DNA from: an uncultured Thalassotalea sp.
GTDB taxonomy: Bacteria > Pseudomonadota > Gammaproteobacteria > Enterobacterales > Alteromonadaceae
DNA: 64,000 nt
Assembly (NCBI GenBank): GCA_947502355.1
Contig: CANMZP010000017.1
Location: 23,624-87,623 of the forward strand
Reading direction: 5' to 3'
Part shown: piece by piece, positions 47,283 through 56,168 of the stretch
How the letters are laid out: every line of letters starts with the position of its first letter
Numbering within the stretch: position 1 is the stretch's first letter
Notes under the pieces: model-generated
Databases searched by the model: none
What the model was told of the DNA's origin: nothing
What the model saw: only the letters and a program-made list of their open reading frames with translations
Position numbers and translations under genes: made by a program

Positions 47283-47315
47283 GAACTTCATGGTATTTTC
47301 AATACCATGAAGTTC
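47283..47315. repeat. Perfect 15-bp inverted repeat between colD and wzx
   Basis: gaacttcatggtatt / aataccatgaagttc with a three-base centre lies 42 nt past the colD stop, just before a terminator. It may be part of a tandem terminator or a regulatory hairpin. The remaining spacer to 47087 should hold a promoter for the flippase unit. Confidence 0.75.
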
Positions 47316-47356
47316 AATATGTAGGCTAAACCCGATAACTTGAAATGCTTGTAAAA

Positions 47357-48529
47357 CTAATTCAAGACATCACTCAGTAATTTTATGGCTACCTCGATAT
47401 TGTTCTGATGATTACCGACAAACAAGCCATTTTTTTCAATATATTCGGCGCTCTCCATGCTTGAACCAACTTCATAGTCAAAATATTCAAGAACTTCCTT
47501 ATTTTTTAGGAAATTCCCAGTAACTATTGGTCTACATTCAATACCATTATCTTGCAATTTTTTTACCAAGTCGGCTCTTTCAAAAGGTGCATTCTCCTTA
47601 ACAATCAAAGAAAAACCAAACCAACTGCTACAACCAGTCTCTTGTTGAATTTCTATGTAAGGGTGATCATGGAATAACTTTTGGAATAAAGCGGCATTTT
47701 TGCGTCTTATACTAATGAATTCCGGAAGTTTTTTTAACTGTTCGATACCCAATGCACCACTCATCTCTAGCGGGCGAACATTATACCCTGGTAACATAAA
47801 CTTAAAGGACTCATCGAATGGGTCGTCACTTTTTTCACCACTAACATGATTAAACTTAGGTAAGTTTCGGGTCCAACCATGTGCACGAATGCATAACAGA
47901 ATGTGATAAAGTTCTTCATCATCAGTAATGACACATCCACCTTCCATTGTTGCAATATGATGAGAGAAAAACGAACTAAACGTTCCCATCAGTCCGAAGC
48001 TACCAGCTTGTTTTCCTTCAAGTGTCGCTCCCATAGATTCGCAGTTATCTTCCAAGATAAAAATGTCACGCTTGCCAATGATATCTTTCATCTTCGCAAA
48101 ATCGTTCGGATTACCTAGTAAATTCACAGCTAAAATTGCTTTAGTTTTATCTGTAATGGCTCCTTCTAATTTCTGCAGGTCCATATTCAGGCTCTTGCGA
48201 TCTATGTCTACAAACTTTACCTTTAGACCATATTGCTGCAGAGGAAAGTAAGTAGTAGACCATGATACAGCTGGTACAATTACTTCATCGCCGCGTTTAA
48301 GCCTATATTTTTCATTTTTTGTAAAAAATAATGCTGCAATCATAAGTAGGTTAGCTGTAGAACCGGAGCTGACCATCACTGCATGTTTAGCACCAAAAAA
48401 TTCCGCAAAGTCCTTCTCATACTTCTCAACTTCTTTACCCATAGTAAACATATCTGAGTCTATAACTCGTTGAATTGCTGCGTACTCTTTTTCATCCCAA
48501 GTGCTACTTGCTAAAGAATAATTAACCAT
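47357..48529 (-). CDS. colD: GDP-4-keto-6-deoxy-D-mannose 3-dehydratase (ColD)
   Basis: The protein is a DegT-fold PLP enzyme of 390 residues in which the usual Schiff-base lysine is replaced. The segment reads FFSHHIATMEGG, with His190 at the lysine position. That His is the known hallmark of ColD, which removes the C3 hydroxyl of GDP-4-keto-6-deoxymannose on the way to colitose. VSSGSTAN and EDNCESMGAT motifs are intact. It overlaps the Fcl/ColC-like gene by 8 nt and follows gmd, which supplies its substrate. Confidence 0.9.
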   Translation of the reverse strand: MVNYSLASSTWDEKEYAAIQRVIDSDMFTMGKEVEKYEKDFAEFFGAKHAVMVSSGSTANLLMIAALFFTKNEKYRLKRGDEVIVPAVSWSTTYFPLQQYGLKVKFVDIDRKSLNMDLQKLEGAITDKTKAILAVNLLGNPNDFAKMKDIIGKRDIFILEDNCESMGATLEGKQAGSFGLMGTFSSFFSHHIATMEGGCVITDDEELYHILLCIRAHGWTRNLPKFNHVSGEKSDDPFDESFKFMLPGYNVRPLEMSGALGIEQLKKLPEFISIRRKNAALFQKLFHDHPYIEIQQETGCSSWFGFSLIVKENAPFERADLVKKLQDNGIECRPIVTGNFLKNKEVLEYFDYEVGSSMESAEYIEKNGLFVGNHQNNIEVAIKLLSDVLN

Positions 48530-49448
48530 TATTAACTTCTCTTAAATAAAATTCATAAGTTTTTTCAATACCTTCTTTGAGGCTTGTAGTGTGCGACCAG
48601 CCAAAATCGGCTAGTTTTCTATCATCTATCAGCTTTTGCTTCATACCTACAGGTTTACTCAAATCATGTACAAATTTGCCTTCATAACCAACTACACCAG
48701 CTATAGCTCGATAATATTCATTTATTGTATAATCTTTACCAAGGCCCACATTGATATTTTGAGGCATGTCTTCAAAGTTGGCTAATGCATAAAAAATAAA
48801 ACCGGCTAGATCCCCCGCATACATAAACTCCCTTCGAGCCTGCCCATCTCCCCATATATCTATTTCATCGACTTCCAACTGCTTAGCCTCTTCGAGTTTT
48901 CGAATAACGGCAGGGATCATGTGAGAATGATTAGGATCAAATTTGTCGTATCGTCCATAAAGATTGCAAGGAATAGCTGTTTTATACTGAAATGATGAGT
49001 CTTCTTTGCGGATATATTCGCACAATCTTGTGCTAGAAACCTTAGCTAATGCATATCCTTCATTAGTAGGCTCTAGCTCTCCTTTTAATATCAAATCTTC
49101 TGATAGAGGGTTTTTTGCATCCCTTGGGTACATACAAGAACTACTCAAATTAAGCAGTTTCTTAACTCCACACACCTTGGCTCCTGTAATCAGATTTAAG
49201 CCCATTAACATGTTATCAACGAGAAACTTAACAGGTTTGGCCATATTAGCCTGAATACCACCAACGACACCCGCTGCATGAATTATCATATCCGGCTTAT
49301 GTTCAGCCAAATAATGATTAATAGCTGCAGAGTCGAGTAAATCGAGTTGACTACTGCTTGGTGATAAAAATTCATGCTCGTATTTGGCTGACTCTTCAAG
49401 AATATTTTGACCAACCATTCCTCGAGCACCAGTTAACAATATTTTCAC
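48522..49448 (-). CDS. GDP-L-fucose synthase or GDP-L-colitose synthase (Fcl/ColC-like)
   Basis: The 308-residue SDR epimerase-reductase has TGARGMVGQN (6-15), NLSSSCMYPRDA, the catalytic YALAKVSSTRLCEYIR and NLYGRYDKFDPNHSHMIPAVI, all typical of GDP-fucose synthase. ColC enzymes belong to the same family. Because colD overlaps its end and gmd precedes it by 9 nt, it may work on the 3-deoxy intermediate (ColC), on the plain 4-keto sugar (Fcl), or on both. Confidence 0.88.
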   Translation of the reverse strand: MKILLTGARGMVGQNILEESAKYEHEFLSPSSSQLDLLDSAAINHYLAEHKPDMIIHAAGVVGGIQANMAKPVKFLVDNMLMGLNLITGAKVCGVKKLLNLSSSCMYPRDAKNPLSEDLILKGELEPTNEGYALAKVSSTRLCEYIRKEDSSFQYKTAIPCNLYGRYDKFDPNHSHMIPAVIRKLEEAKQLEVDEIDIWGDGQARREFMYAGDLAGFIFYALANFEDMPQNINVGLGKDYTINEYYRAIAGVVGYEGKFVHDLSKPVGMKQKLIDDRKLADFGWSHTTSLKEGIEKTYEFYLREVNNG

Positions 49449-49457
49449 TGAGTTCTC

Positions 49458-50582
49458 CTATTCAACTGCTACTGAACATTTGTAACCATGTGCTTTCAAT
49501 AATGCATGTTGTTTCGCCTTATCGAGGTCTTTTTCAACCATTTCTGAGCACATTTGCTCTACCGTTATTTCCGGCGTCCAGCCAAGCTTTTCTTTGGCCT
49601 TGCTTGGGTCACCAAGAAGTGTTTCAACTTCAGCAGGACGAAAGTAGCGAGGATCTACTTTAACAATCACATCACCCACATTAACTCCAGGTGCATTATC
49701 CCCAGATACGGCTGTTACTGTTGCAATTTCTTCTACACCATCACCACTAAACTCCAACTCTAAACCTGCTTCTTTAGCTGACATACGCACGAATTCACGA
49801 ACGGAAATCTGCTTGCCTGTAGCAATCACAAAATCATCTGCATTATCTTGTTGAAGCATCATCCATTGCATGCGAACGTAATCTTTAGCGTGTCCCCAAT
49901 CCCTAAGTGCATCCATGTTTCCTAAATAAAGGCAACGTTCAATTCCCTGAGCAATATTAGCAATGCCTCGTGTAATTTTGCGAGTCACAAAAGTTTCACC
50001 TCTTCTAGGAGATTCGTGGTTAAAGAGAATACCATTACAAGCATACATACCGTAAGATTCCCGATAATTTACGACAATCCAATATGCATACATTTTAGCT
50101 ACTGCGTACGGGGATCTTGGATGAAATGGGGTTGTTTCTTTTTGTGGGATTTCTTGAACTTCACCATATAGTTCTGAAGTTGAAGCTTGATAGAAACGAG
50201 TTTTCTTTTCTAACCCTAAGAAGCGAATCGCTTCAAGCAAGCGTAAGGTACCAACAGCATCAACGTCAGCTGTGTATTCTGGACATTCGAAAGAAACCGC
50301 TACATGTGACTGGGCGCCCAAGTTATAGACTTCATCAGGCTGTACTTCCCTCAGAATTCGCGTCAAGTTTGACGTATCCGTTAAGTCCCCATAATGTAGG
50401 AAGAATTTTTGATTATCTTTATGAACATCCTCAAAAATATGATCAACACGTTCGGTATTAAAGGAAGAAGCTCTTCTCTTAATACCATGAACCTCATATC
50501 CTTTTTCGAGTAAAAACTCTGCTAAATATGAGCCGTCCTGCCCAGTAACACCTGTGATCAAAGCAACTTTATTCTTTGTCAT
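49458..50582 (-). CDS. gmd: GDP-mannose 4,6-dehydratase
   Basis: Gmd forms GDP-4-keto-6-deoxymannose. The 374-residue SDR starts [21 protein letters not shown], has the catalytic [16 protein letters not shown] and [17 protein letters not shown], and ends with [35 protein letters not shown]. It feeds both neighbouring enzymes. It follows the gmm hydrolase by 82 nt. Confidence 0.97.
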   Translation of the reverse strand: MTKNKVALITGVTGQDGSYLAEFLLEKGYEVHGIKRRASSFNTERVDHIFEDVHKDNQKFFLHYGDLTDTSNLTRILREVQPDEVYNLGAQSHVAVSFECPEYTADVDAVGTLRLLEAIRFLGLEKKTRFYQASTSELYGEVQEIPQKETTPFHPRSPYAVAKMYAYWIVVNYRESYGMYACNGILFNHESPRRGETFVTRKITRGIANIAQGIERCLYLGNMDALRDWGHAKDYVRMQWMMLQQDNADDFVIATGKQISVREFVRMSAKEAGLELEFSGDGVEEIATVTAVSGDNAPGVNVGDVIVKVDPRYFRPAEVETLLGDPSKAKEKLGWTPEITVEQMCSEMVEKDLDKAKQHALLKAHGYKCSVAVE

Positions 50583-50664
50583 GATAGAACCCTTTTATAC
50601 TTAAATTAAAGCTTATTAAAATTTTAATCGGAGTTCGTTGTATATGAAGATCCGATAATATAAA

Positions 50665-51138
50665 TCAACAACTCAAACAATAGTCTGCTTGAGCATTCTT
50701 TTGAAAATACCATTTAGTATGGTTGTGTATAGAATTATCTTCCAAAATTTGTTCTGGAAATAACCATTTATAGTCAGAGTGTTGGTCTTTGGGAAGATTA
50801 CTTAATTCGATATCTAATTCAACTTCATATGCTAATACAACATAATGAGTGCCAAAATTTTTACCCGAAAAGTTATCGTCGTAGAAATGCTGATAAACAC
50901 CTATAAATGAAGTTTTCCCATCAAACTCACCAAGCTCTGTCTGGACTAGTCGCCAAAACGCACATTCCAACGACTCATTTTTTCTGACCCGCCCGCCTGG
51001 GACAAACCAAACCCCCTTCGCGGGGCGATTTACCCGTTTACCAACGAGAATTTTTCCTACATTATTTTTAATAACTAAATCAATTGAAACTAGAGGCGTA
51101 GACTCTACCACAGTCTTAAAATCAGATTTTGAAAGCAT
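50665..51138 (-). CDS. gmm: GDP-mannose mannosyl hydrolase (Nudix, Gmm)
   Basis: The 157-residue Nudix-fold enzyme has the Gmm-type sequence VGKRVNRPAKGVWFVPGGRVRKNESLECAFWRLVQTELG. The Nudix box is altered so that hydrolysis occurs at the sugar. It releases mannose or related sugars from GDP and is thought to tune GDP-sugar pools. Placement before gmd is the usual arrangement in colanic acid and colitose loci. Confidence 0.9.
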   Translation of the reverse strand: MLSKSDFKTVVESTPLVSIDLVIKNNVGKILVGKRVNRPAKGVWFVPGGRVRKNESLECAFWRLVQTELGEFDGKTSFIGVYQHFYDDNFSGKNFGTHYVVLAYEVELDIELSNLPKDQHSDYKWLFPEQILEDNSIHNHTKWYFQKNAQADYCLSC

Positions 51139-51364
51139 AAGTAATTAACCAGTTAAAAACGAAAAGTTTAATTTCTAAAATAATATTAAATATTTTCAAC
51201 AATATGGCTCAGATAAATATTTCAACTGAAATAAATTTTGTCGCCATTAAAACATTAATTACGGGTGATTAACTTTCTCTCAATCACCCGCAAACCACGG
51301 TCGCATCAGCATTAGGATCCGCTTTTGTCAATAGGTTTCCCATTAACTCTTTACGAACTCTCTT

Positions 51365-52396
51365 TTATTGTTCTTTCTGAAATACGTGATGAACGAGAAC
51401 CAATGCAATACTTAATATTCCACCTAACAATAGGGCTAATACACAGATTAAAATTCTTTTGGGTCCTGATTTTCTTTCAGGGATTAATGCAGGGTCAATT
51501 GTATTGAAGGCGTATTCATCTCGAACTTGGGCAAACATAATTGTTTTAGTTTGCTCTTCCATTATTTGGTAAAGCACAGTTTGTAAATCTGCTAGCTTAG
51601 TTTTAGGAAGTTGCTGTTCAATATAGTCAATACTTTTTTGAGCTTCCGTTAGGTCTCGAATTTTCATTTCAGCATTAATGGCTAAAATTAGTTTATCTAC
51701 CCATTGTTTAGCTATTTCTGGTGAGTAGTGTTCTATTGAAACAGTTACCATTGAGGTTTCTTTATCTTGGCTAATAGACACTATTTTTTTGAAAGCTTTA
51801 TAGGCTTCTTGATTAGATGGTGTCGGCTTAAATGGGGCTTTAGCTTCTCGTATCCACTTTTTGCTTTGTGTGTCGTATAGCTCAGGATCTAGAATTAGTT
51901 GGTTTGAAGATTGATCCCAGTTTTCAGCTGCCATTAATGGTACAAGTAGCTCGTTATCGTTAATAAACTTAGTGATAAACTGACGAGACTTCATTATTTC
52001 GATAGCAAGGCCCGTTTTATCGGTCCCCCCACTACCTAGGTTTACTCCAGCTAAACTTGCTAAACCGCCAAATTTTGCAGCTAAGCCCCCCATGCCACCG
52101 CTTTCTTCGGTTGCAGGTGCTAATAATGCCTCAGACTTATAGGTATTTGGTAAAGATAAAGCGTAGAAAACTGATGCAATAGCAAATACAGCAGTAATGG
52201 CAATAATTTTGAATTTTCCAGCCCAAATAACTTTAAATAACTCACCTAAATCAATTTCGTCATCGTTGTTTTGGTACTGTTGATTAAACGCTAGTTGTTG
52301 AAGCATTTCAGGTGTTAACTGCAAGCCCTGGTTAGGTTGGTTTGCAGTTTCACTTTGAAATGTTGAATCTGGATTTTGTTTGTTTTTGTCAGTCAT
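51365..52396 (-). CDS. wzz: Wzz/chain-length determinant protein
   Basis: This polysaccharide co-polymerase of 343 residues controls chain length. Two membrane helices flank a periplasmic domain: the first after EIDLGELFKVIWAGKFKIIAI and the last in GPKRILICVLALLLGGILSIALVLV. An N-terminal Gln/Asn-rich cytoplasmic tail precedes helix one. The start at 52396 (MTDKNKQ) was chosen because a longer frame reads through a repetitive hairpin at 52438. There is no kinase domain, so it is not a Wzc. Confidence 0.9.
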   Translation of the reverse strand: MTDKNKQNPDSTFQSETANQPNQGLQLTPEMLQQLAFNQQYQNNDDEIDLGELFKVIWAGKFKIIAITAVFAIASVFYALSLPNTYKSEALLAPATEESGGMGGLAAKFGGLASLAGVNLGSGGTDKTGLAIEIMKSRQFITKFINDNELLVPLMAAENWDQSSNQLILDPELYDTQSKKWIREAKAPFKPTPSNQEAYKAFKKIVSISQDKETSMVTVSIEHYSPEIAKQWVDKLILAINAEMKIRDLTEAQKSIDYIEQQLPKTKLADLQTVLYQIMEEQTKTIMFAQVRDEYAFNTIDPALIPERKSGPKRILICVLALLLGGILSIALVLVHHVFQKEQ

Positions 52397-52437
52397 AATT
52401 AATATATTTTCAAATTTCGCTTTATGAATTTGAGATA

Positions 52438-52451
52438 CCGGCCTTCGCCGG
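52438..52451. repeat. Short dispersed-type hairpin between wza and wzz
   Basis: ccggccttcgccgg, flanked by gtat and catgac, matches the common proteobacterial repeat pattern GTCATGCCGGCGAAGGCCGG on the minus strand. It lies between the wza stop and the wzz start. Confidence 0.6.
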
Positions 52452-52508
52452 CATGACAATGATTAGATTTATTTACTCTGCTAGGCTTTAAATTTATAAA
52501 ACAATAAC

Positions 52509-55076
52509 CTATAAGCCACTAATCGCAGCAATAGCAACTGCTGTGTTGTACATAATCTGCGTTACAGTTGACCACGTAGTGATGTCGTTCATGTAGCTGC
52601 TGTCTAACGGCACTACAATAGTATCACCTGGTTGTAAATCGGCTGCAGAACCTGTTGAGAACCAGTTTGATTCTTCAATGGTTTTAATATCACCGTTTGC
52701 GGCAATTACGTAAATACTGTCTTCTTCTGCTCGTTGTTTAACGCCACCACTTTTTCTGATGTAATCTTCAATGCTTAGGTGATTGTCGTACATATGAGAT
52801 GTTGATACATTTACTTGACCAATTACGTTAATTGAATTGTTTTTAGATGGGATAAATAATGTATCACCATTTTCAAGAAGAACATCGTAATTTTGATCAT
52901 TGGTAACTTTTGCCATATCTAGTACTAAGCGACCAACTGGCTCAATATCGATAAGATCAGCTAATAGCTTTTGAGCTTCATCGTAAGTCACATCGCTACC
53001 TTCGGTAAGTGACTTAGCGGCAATTTCTAAACGCAACTCTCGAGATAGGTCGTTGAGGTTTTTCATTTCAACTTTTTTAAGTTTTTCTCGAGTAAACACT
53101 CCCCCTTCTGGGAAAGCATAGTCAGTAAAACCACCAGCTTTCACAATAATGTCTGCTAATGTTTCACCACGTTTAATGGTGTATTTACCCGGGAATTTAA
53201 ATTCACCACGTAAATAAACGGTATGGTTTTCGGTCCATGCAGGTATGGTATGAACATTTAAGCGGTCTTTACTTTGTAAAGAGATATTGTTGTTAACATC
53301 ATCATTTAAGGCTTGTTTTAAATTGATGTTAATTGACTGCTTTTGTGCAAGTTCTGAATCGACTTTATTACGCGTAATTTCAGCTCTTGCTAAGTAGGCC
53401 GATTCGGTAACACCGCCAGAAGCTACAAGCAACGACTTAACCGTTGTATTATTGGCTAATGGGTAAATACCAGGGTATTTTACCTGCCCGTCAACTTCGA
53501 CCAACTTCATGCTTATGCCTGATGCCGCTTGCTGTTTAAGCTTTTGAATAACTGGAGCAAGCAACTTAAAACGAGAGTTATCTTTTAGTTTGTATTGTTT
53601 CCTTCCTTCGGTAGCTTCTTCAATTGCTAACTGGCTAATACTTTTATTTGCAACTTCGGCAATCGCATCGTTATCGTTATCGTTATCGTTATCGTTATCA
53701 ATGATTAATTCTTCTTCGGTATTCGTAAATACCAAAACTTTATCGCGAGGTTGTAAAGTAATGTTATCTGCTGAGTTAGGATTACTAATCGCGTTTGTTA
53801 AGCTAAATTGCAATACTTCAATGTTTCGAGCAATATCAACTTCGCGAACAATGATGCTGTAGGTTAACTCTGCATCTTCTAAAAGATAAGCATTTACGCT
53901 TGGAAATAAATCAGTGATTTTATGTCCTTGATGCCATTGGTATGAACCAGGACGAGTAACCGCACCAATGATTTCAATGGATTGGTCATATAAATCAGAT
54001 GTTTTTAAAACATGAATCGCATCACCGTTTTTAACGGTCGCTAATTTATCTTGATTTGTAGTTAAGTCAACATTTATTAAACTGCGAAGATTGTTCGAGT
54101 TATATCGTTCCACACGAGTTGCTTGTGGATACGCTGAAGGGAGTAAACCGCCTGCCATTTTTACAACGTCATTAAATGTTTCATCGCTGCTAATTTCATA
54201 AATACCTGCACGGCGAACTTCACCATCAATGCTTACTCGATTACCAACGGCTTCTACAAAAACCACATCGCCAGCTTGAAGTAGAATATCGCCTGAAGAA
54301 TCACCTTTGATTAACAAGTCGTATAAATCAAAGCTTTGGATTAATTTTCCGGCACGTTTAATTTGAATATTACGTAAAGAGCCAATTTCACTTACCCCAC
54401 CTGCGGCAAATAACGCATGGGTAACGCTTGAAAGCGAGTTAACAATGTATGGACCTGGCTTGTAAGCATCACCTAATACAAAAATACGCATTGAACGTAA
54501 TGATGAAATACTTACGACAACGTTTACACCCAAAATTCGTTGCTGAACTTGAGCTTTTAAATATTCTTTTAATTCAGAGTACGTTAAACCAACAACGCTA
54601 AACGGCCCTAATTCAGGAATGACCACCTGCCCTTCTCGGTTAACACTTAATTGATAATCAAGATTTTCTTTACCAAACATTTGAATTGAAATGTTATCAC
54701 CTGGGCCAACTATATAGCTTTCTGGCACGGCAACATCTAAATTGGGGGTAAAAGTAGTTGGTGCGTTAGCAAAAACATCATAACCAAATGGTTGTAGTGC
54801 ATTCTTTTTACCATCGATGGTTTCAACAATCTCTTTTTTAACTTCTGGTCGAGCAACCGGTTTAGTTACTTGAACTGGCACTTGCTCAGTTGGCGAACTT
54901 CCCATCTTTAAAGCATTTAAATCAACACCCATGCTTTTGGCTAAAGATTGCTGCTGTGATGCTGGCAATTTTTTAAATTGCTCAATTTGTGCTGCACTTG
55001 GCGTGGCTGCGTTAGCTCCACTCGCCAGTAATGCCGACGACAAAACAAGTGTTTTAAGCAAATTTTTAAATGACAT
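52509..55076 (-). CDS. wza: Polysaccharide export protein with multiple SLBB domains (Wza-like)
   Basis: The 855-residue protein starts with a signal peptide (MSFKNLLKTLVLSSALLASGANA); I chose this start at 55076 because the longer frame adds a non-signal stretch. A polysaccharide-export domain follows (SYIVGPGDNISIQMFGKENLDYQLSVNREGQV). Several SLBB-type repeats come next, each with a pattern like VSIDGEVRRAGIYEISSDETFNDVVKMAGG. It is over twice the size of E. coli Wza. It heads the wza-wzz-gmm-gmd-colD unit. A hexanucleotide repeat encodes an Asp-Asn tract. Confidence 0.9.
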   Translation of the reverse strand: MSFKNLLKTLVLSSALLASGANAATPSAAQIEQFKKLPASQQQSLAKSMGVDLNALKMGSSPTEQVPVQVTKPVARPEVKKEIVETIDGKKNALQPFGYDVFANAPTTFTPNLDVAVPESYIVGPGDNISIQMFGKENLDYQLSVNREGQVVIPELGPFSVVGLTYSELKEYLKAQVQQRILGVNVVVSISSLRSMRIFVLGDAYKPGPYIVNSLSSVTHALFAAGGVSEIGSLRNIQIKRAGKLIQSFDLYDLLIKGDSSGDILLQAGDVVFVEAVGNRVSIDGEVRRAGIYEISSDETFNDVVKMAGGLLPSAYPQATRVERYNSNNLRSLINVDLTTNQDKLATVKNGDAIHVLKTSDLYDQSIEIIGAVTRPGSYQWHQGHKITDLFPSVNAYLLEDAELTYSIIVREVDIARNIEVLQFSLTNAISNPNSADNITLQPRDKVLVFTNTEEELIIDNDNDNDNDNDAIAEVANKSISQLAIEEATEGRKQYKLKDNSRFKLLAPVIQKLKQQAASGISMKLVEVDGQVKYPGIYPLANNTTVKSLLVASGGVTESAYLARAEITRNKVDSELAQKQSININLKQALNDDVNNNISLQSKDRLNVHTIPAWTENHTVYLRGEFKFPGKYTIKRGETLADIIVKAGGFTDYAFPEGGVFTREKLKKVEMKNLNDLSRELRLEIAAKSLTEGSDVTYDEAQKLLADLIDIEPVGRLVLDMAKVTNDQNYDVLLENGDTLFIPSKNNSINVIGQVNVSTSHMYDNHLSIEDYIRKSGGVKQRAEEDSIYVIAANGDIKTIEESNWFSTGSAADLQPGDTIVVPLDSSYMNDITTWSTVTQIMYNTAVAIAAISGL
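53669..53698. repeat. Hexanucleotide microsatellite (CGTTAT)x5 inside wza
   Basis: Five perfect copies of a 6-bp unit encode an alternating Asp-Asn tract between SLBB modules. Slippage would change length by two residues without shifting frame. Confidence 0.85.
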
Positions 55077-55639
55077 TGTTGTTCTCATTGGTGGTAAGTA
55101 TTTTAGTTTTGGGCACGCTTCCGCCCTTTGGTTTGGCTCCAAAAGGCATAAGATGAACTATTTGATGGTTATTTCAATAGAAATAACGAATTTCATTTAG
55201 AGTGATTTATAAGGGAAATACAGCCGAAGAAATGTAGAACGAATTAATACCGAGAATTTTCTCAGCACTTTCCTTAGTTTCTTGTAACTGGGTTAAAGCT
55301 ATGCTTTAACACATTCCATTTAGCCTAGTTTTTATTCTAATTGGGGTTATTTACTAACCTGCTAAAAATTAGAAAACAAACTAGTGTTCTAATGGGCGCT
55401 GATTCTACCCAAAAACAACAGTAAAAACCAATAGTTTTTTAAATATATTGGCGGTTATGGCAGTAACAGTCTGATGTTTAGTTGAATTTACTTTTATATA
55501 AATGGGGAGTGTTTTTTGGTTTTGTTACTGGTATGTAAAGCCTAGTTTCTTTGTAATTCGTACTTGTTAAGGAAATGTTCTAGTGCAGACTTCATTCCCT
55601 TTTGGTACCCGTTTTATTGACGGCACCTTACAGGTACTT
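55077..55639. promoter_or_regulatory. Long leader/promoter region of the wza operon
   Basis: About 560 bp precede wza. A perfect hairpin gttaaagc-tat-gctttaac lies at 55292-55310. I looked for an RfaH ops element (GGCGGTAG) on the minus strand here and saw none. No gene is evident. Confidence 0.45.
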
Positions 55640-56125
55640 GGGCGAATAAATTCGCCCCTACGAGAAAAGAAGAAAGATTAGGCGATTGAAATCGCCCCTA
55701 CGCGATTGGTGTTTAATATTTTTTTGCCTAGTCAAAATGCCCCACGGGTTCATATCTCTAAAAATGTAAACCATTATGGCCTTAATTATTGGATGAGCAC
55801 TGCGCTGGGCGATTTTTCCGCACATTGCTTTGTTGCTACGGTATTAATATTGGGCGAATAAATTCGCCCCTACGAGAGAAGGAGAGATTGGGCGATTGAA
55901 ATCGCCCCAACGGGATTGGTGTTTAATACTTTTTTGCCTAGTCAAATTGCCCCCACGGGTTAATATCTATAAGAATGTAAACCACTATGGCTTTAATTAT
56001 TGGATGAGCACTTCGCTGGGCGATTTTTCCGCACATTGGTTGTTGCTGCGGCATTAATATTGGGCGAATAAATTGCCCCTACGAGAGAAGGTAAGATATT
56101 GGGCGATTGAAATCGCCCAGCGGGG
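55640..56125. repeat. REP-pair elements (family 2) inside a 211-bp tandem repeat
   Basis: gggcgaataaattcgccc-type palindromes begin at 55640, 55852 and 56062 (spacing 212 and 210). Each is followed by an inverted partner gggcgattgaaatcgccc. Between pairs, a conserved spacer containing atgagcac-ttcgctgggcgattt is repeated, so the whole about 211-bp block is duplicated. Read from the other strand, heads are GTAG or GTTG. No gene lies here. Confidence 0.8.
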
Positions 56126-56168
56126 TTGTGTTAACGTGATAGGACGAACACCGTGACATTCATCGGCT

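Noticed and set aside
53590..53862. Plus-strand frame antisense to wza with poly-Ser/Leu tract
   Set aside because: It is the antisense reading of the hexanucleotide repeat inside a well-supported gene.
55077..55640. RfaH ops/JUMPstart element upstream of wza
   Set aside because: The best partial matches (such as ggcggttatggcag near 55450) are on the wrong strand and diverge from GGCGGTAG.
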